Shown here piece after piece: positions 62,351-64,000 of a DNA stretch of 64,000 nucleotides. Within the stretch, counting starts at the first letter, position 1; each line of letters begins with the position of its first letter. Position numbers and translations under genes: made by a program. Location: the NCBI RefSeq assembly GCF_000427625.1, contig NZ_KE386569.1, positions 807,376 through 871,375 on the forward strand, written 5' to 3'. Below the pieces are notes generated by a model. That model had not been told where the DNA came from. It saw only the letters and a program-made list of their open reading frames with translations, and did no database searches. The stretch is from Methylobacter luteus IMV-B-3098 (GTDB lineage Bacteria > Pseudomonadota > Gammaproteobacteria > Methylococcales > Methylomonadaceae).

Positions 62351-62866
62351 ATGGAGAAACAGCATAGTTTTACGCGCGAAGAATTGTTGAAGTCCGGTAG
62401 AGGGGAGCTATACGGGCCGAAAAATGCGCAATTGCCTCTACCAAATATGCTAATGATGGACCGGATTACCCATATATCGGATGAAGGCGGCGCTTACGGG
62501 AAAGGCGAAATTATTGCTGAACTGGATATAACTCCTGATTTATGGTTTTTTGCTTGTCATTTTCAAGGCGATCCTGTGATGCCGGGTTGCTTGGGATTAG
62601 ATGCCATGTGGCAATTGATAGGATTCTATTTATGCTGGATGGGCGGGCCTGGCAAAGGGCGGGCTTTAGGTGTTGGTGAAGTTAAATTTACTGGACAGGT
62701 TTTGCCAACCGCTAAAAAAGTGACTTACCGGGTCAATCTGAAAAGAGTCATAATGAGAAAGTTGGTTATGGGTATCGCTGATGCCACTATGGAAGTTGAC
62801 GGTAAAGTAATTTACGAAGCTACCGATTTGCGGGTTGGTTTATTTACTTCTACAGAAGATTTCTAG
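62351..62866 (+). CDS. fabA: 3-hydroxydecanoyl-ACP dehydratase/isomerase
   Basis: 171 residues, a full-length Fab[41 protein letters not shown] (catalytic His and Asp), and [20 protein letters not shown] are diagnostic. It forms trans-2 and cis-3-decenoyl-ACP, the branch point to unsaturated fatty acids. fabB follows 11 bases later. Confidence 0.98.
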   Translation: MEKQHSFTREELLKSGRGELYGPKNAQLPLPNMLMMDRITHISDEGGAYGKGEIIAELDITPDLWFFACHFQGDPVMPGCLGLDAMWQLIGFYLCWMGGPGKGRALGVGEVKFTGQVLPTAKKVTYRVNLKRVIMRKLVMGIADATMEVDGKVIYEATDLRVGLFTSTEDF

Positions 62867-62877
62867 AGGCTATTGTA

Positions 62878-64000
62878 ATGAAAAGAGTCGTGGTAACCGG
62901 TTTAGGAATCGTTTCCAGTATCGGGAATAACCGAAAAGAGGTTGTCAATTCCTTAAAAGAAGGACGTTCTGGAATCGTTTTTTCTGATGTTTATAAAGAA
63001 TTAGGCTTTCGTAGCCATGTTCATGGGCCTATCAATATAGATCAAGACGAATTTATCGACCGTAAAATAAAACGTTTTATGGGCGATGGCGCTGCGTTTA
63101 ACTATATTGCCATGCAGCAGGCCATTGATGATGCAGGTCTTGCCGAGTCGGATGTGTCAAATGTCAGAACCGGTCTGGTGATGGGATCAGGAGGTCCTTC
63201 GACCTCGAATCTTGTGGATGCGGCAGATATTTTGCGCGAAAAAGGCATCAAAAAAGTAGGGCCCTATATGGTAACCCGAACCATGTCCAGCACCAATACG
63301 GCCTGCTTAGCAACACCTTATAAAATCAAGGGCGTCAATTACTCCATCAGTTCCGCTTGTGCGACTAGCGCTCACTGTATCGGTCATGCCATGGAACTGA
63401 TCCAGATGGGCAAGCAGAATATCGTGTTTGCCGGCGGAGGCGAGGAAGTGCACTGGACCATGTCCGTCTTGTTCGATGCAATGGGCGCATTGTCATCCAA
63501 ATACAATGACACGCCGACGACAGCTTCAAGGCCTTACGATGAGACCCGGGACGGCTTCGTTATTTCCGGCGGCGGCGGTGTACTGGTCATTGAGGAACTG
63601 GAACATGCCAAAGCCCGCGGCGCCAAGATATATGCCGAACTGACAGGTTACGGCGCAACATCTGACGGCTATGACATGGTTCAACCTTCTGGCGAAGGGG
63701 CTGTGCGTTGTATGCAGCAGGCTTTGGAAACTGTGCATGACAAGATCGATTATATCAATGCGCATGGTACTAGTACGCCGGTTGGCGATACCAAGGAACT
63801 GGAAGCCTTGCGTACAGTCTTTGGTGGCGGTAATGTGCCCTGGGTCAGTTCAACGAAATCACTGACAGGCCACGCATTGGGTGCTGCCGGTGTTAATGAG
63901 GCCATCTATTCTTTATTGATGATGGAGGAAAACTTCCTGAGCGCTTCAGCTAACATCACTCATCTGGATCCGAATGCGGAAGGTATTCCCATCGTGCGTG
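62878..64000 (+). CDS. fabB: 3-oxoacyl-ACP synthase I, cut by the right edge
   Basis: The open frame runs from an ATG to the window edge, 374 codons of an expected ~405. [19 protein letters not shown] begins the protein. The active site Cys lies in [12 protein letters not shown], the two His in [14 protein letters not shown] and [14 protein letters not shown]. It elongates the cis-3-decenoyl product of FabA. Only the last ~30 residues are missing. Confidence 0.98.
   Translation, partial: MKRVVVTGLGIVSSIGNNRKEVVNSLKEGRSGIVFSDVYKELGFRSHVHGPINIDQDEFIDRKIKRFMGDGAAFNYIAMQQAIDDAGLAESDVSNVRTGLVMGSGGPSTSNLVDAADILREKGIKKVGPYMVTRTMSSTNTACLATPYKIKGVNYSISSACATSAHCIGHAMELIQMGKQNIVFAGGGEEVHWTMSVLFDAMGALSSKYNDTPTTASRPYDETRDGFVISGGGGVLVIEELEHAKARGAKIYAELTGYGATSDGYDMVQPSGEGAVRCMQQALETVHDKIDYINAHGTSTPVGDTKELEALRTVFGGGNVPWVSSTKSLTGHALGAAGVNEAIYSLLMMEENFLSASANITHLDPNAEGIPIVR

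Overview
The window is a single chromosomal stretch of a gammaproteobacterium. The core genes (mfd, queA, miaB-phoH-ybeY-corC, a full nqrABCDEF with apbE and nqrM, sbcB, slt, fabA-fabB, glcEF, selO) are typical of the class. A periplasmic MxaD-like SRPBCC protein next to a YVTN beta-propeller protein suggests a methylotroph, most plausibly a gammaproteobacterial methanotroph of the Methylomonas/Methylobacter kind. That last step is inference; the sequence does not name the species.

Region 1 (about 1-22.7 kb) is an accessory surface-glycan and secretion island built of two divergent halves. The minus-strand half (95-11669) carries a complete type I secretion system (ABC exporter, HlyD-type adaptor, TolC-type outer membrane protein), a small RTX protein with an EF-hand-like loop as its likely substrate, two glycosyltransferase genes (one a large fusion), an O-acetyltransferase and an FG-GAP-like repeat protein. 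The plus-strand half (12434-22745) carries a 1387-residue double glycosyltransferase, three different sulfotransferase-like proteins that share a C-terminal module, a GH128-like glycosidase, an APS kinase able to supply PAPS, an acyltransferase and the decayed tail of a second glycosyltransferase copy. The halves are tied together by a repeated module of about 90-100 residues (called here the GW module), found three times in the minus-strand glycosyltransferase and twice in the plus-strand one. The whole reads as a system that makes and exports a sulfated, acetylated glycan or glycoprotein, with the RTX protein a possible carrier.

Region 2 (23.0-39.1 kb) holds tRNA-Leu(CAA), queA, a palindromic intergenic repeat, mfd, then a small accessory pair: a secreted protein with Gly-Thr-Ala/Ser collagen-like triplets (28406-29227) and a TibC/AAH-type O-heptosyltransferase (29376-30566). 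This pair looks like a dedicated glycosylation enzyme next to its Ser/Thr-rich acceptor. After it come small envelope proteins, a CsiV-like protein, glcE-glcF, miaB-phoH-ybeY-corC and galE.

Region 3 (39.2-64.0 kb) is mostly housekeeping: a D,D-carboxypeptidase with a long lysine-rich tail, selO, the Na+-translocating NQR operon with its two maturation genes, a CBS protein, sbcB, the MxaD-like/YVTN pair, yqcC, a ycgN/M14-peptidase/GCS-like overlapping trio, an RNase AM-like PHP protein, an MsbA-like exporter, slt, fabA and fabB, which runs off the right edge. No CRISPR array, rRNA, prophage or intact insertion sequence was seen.
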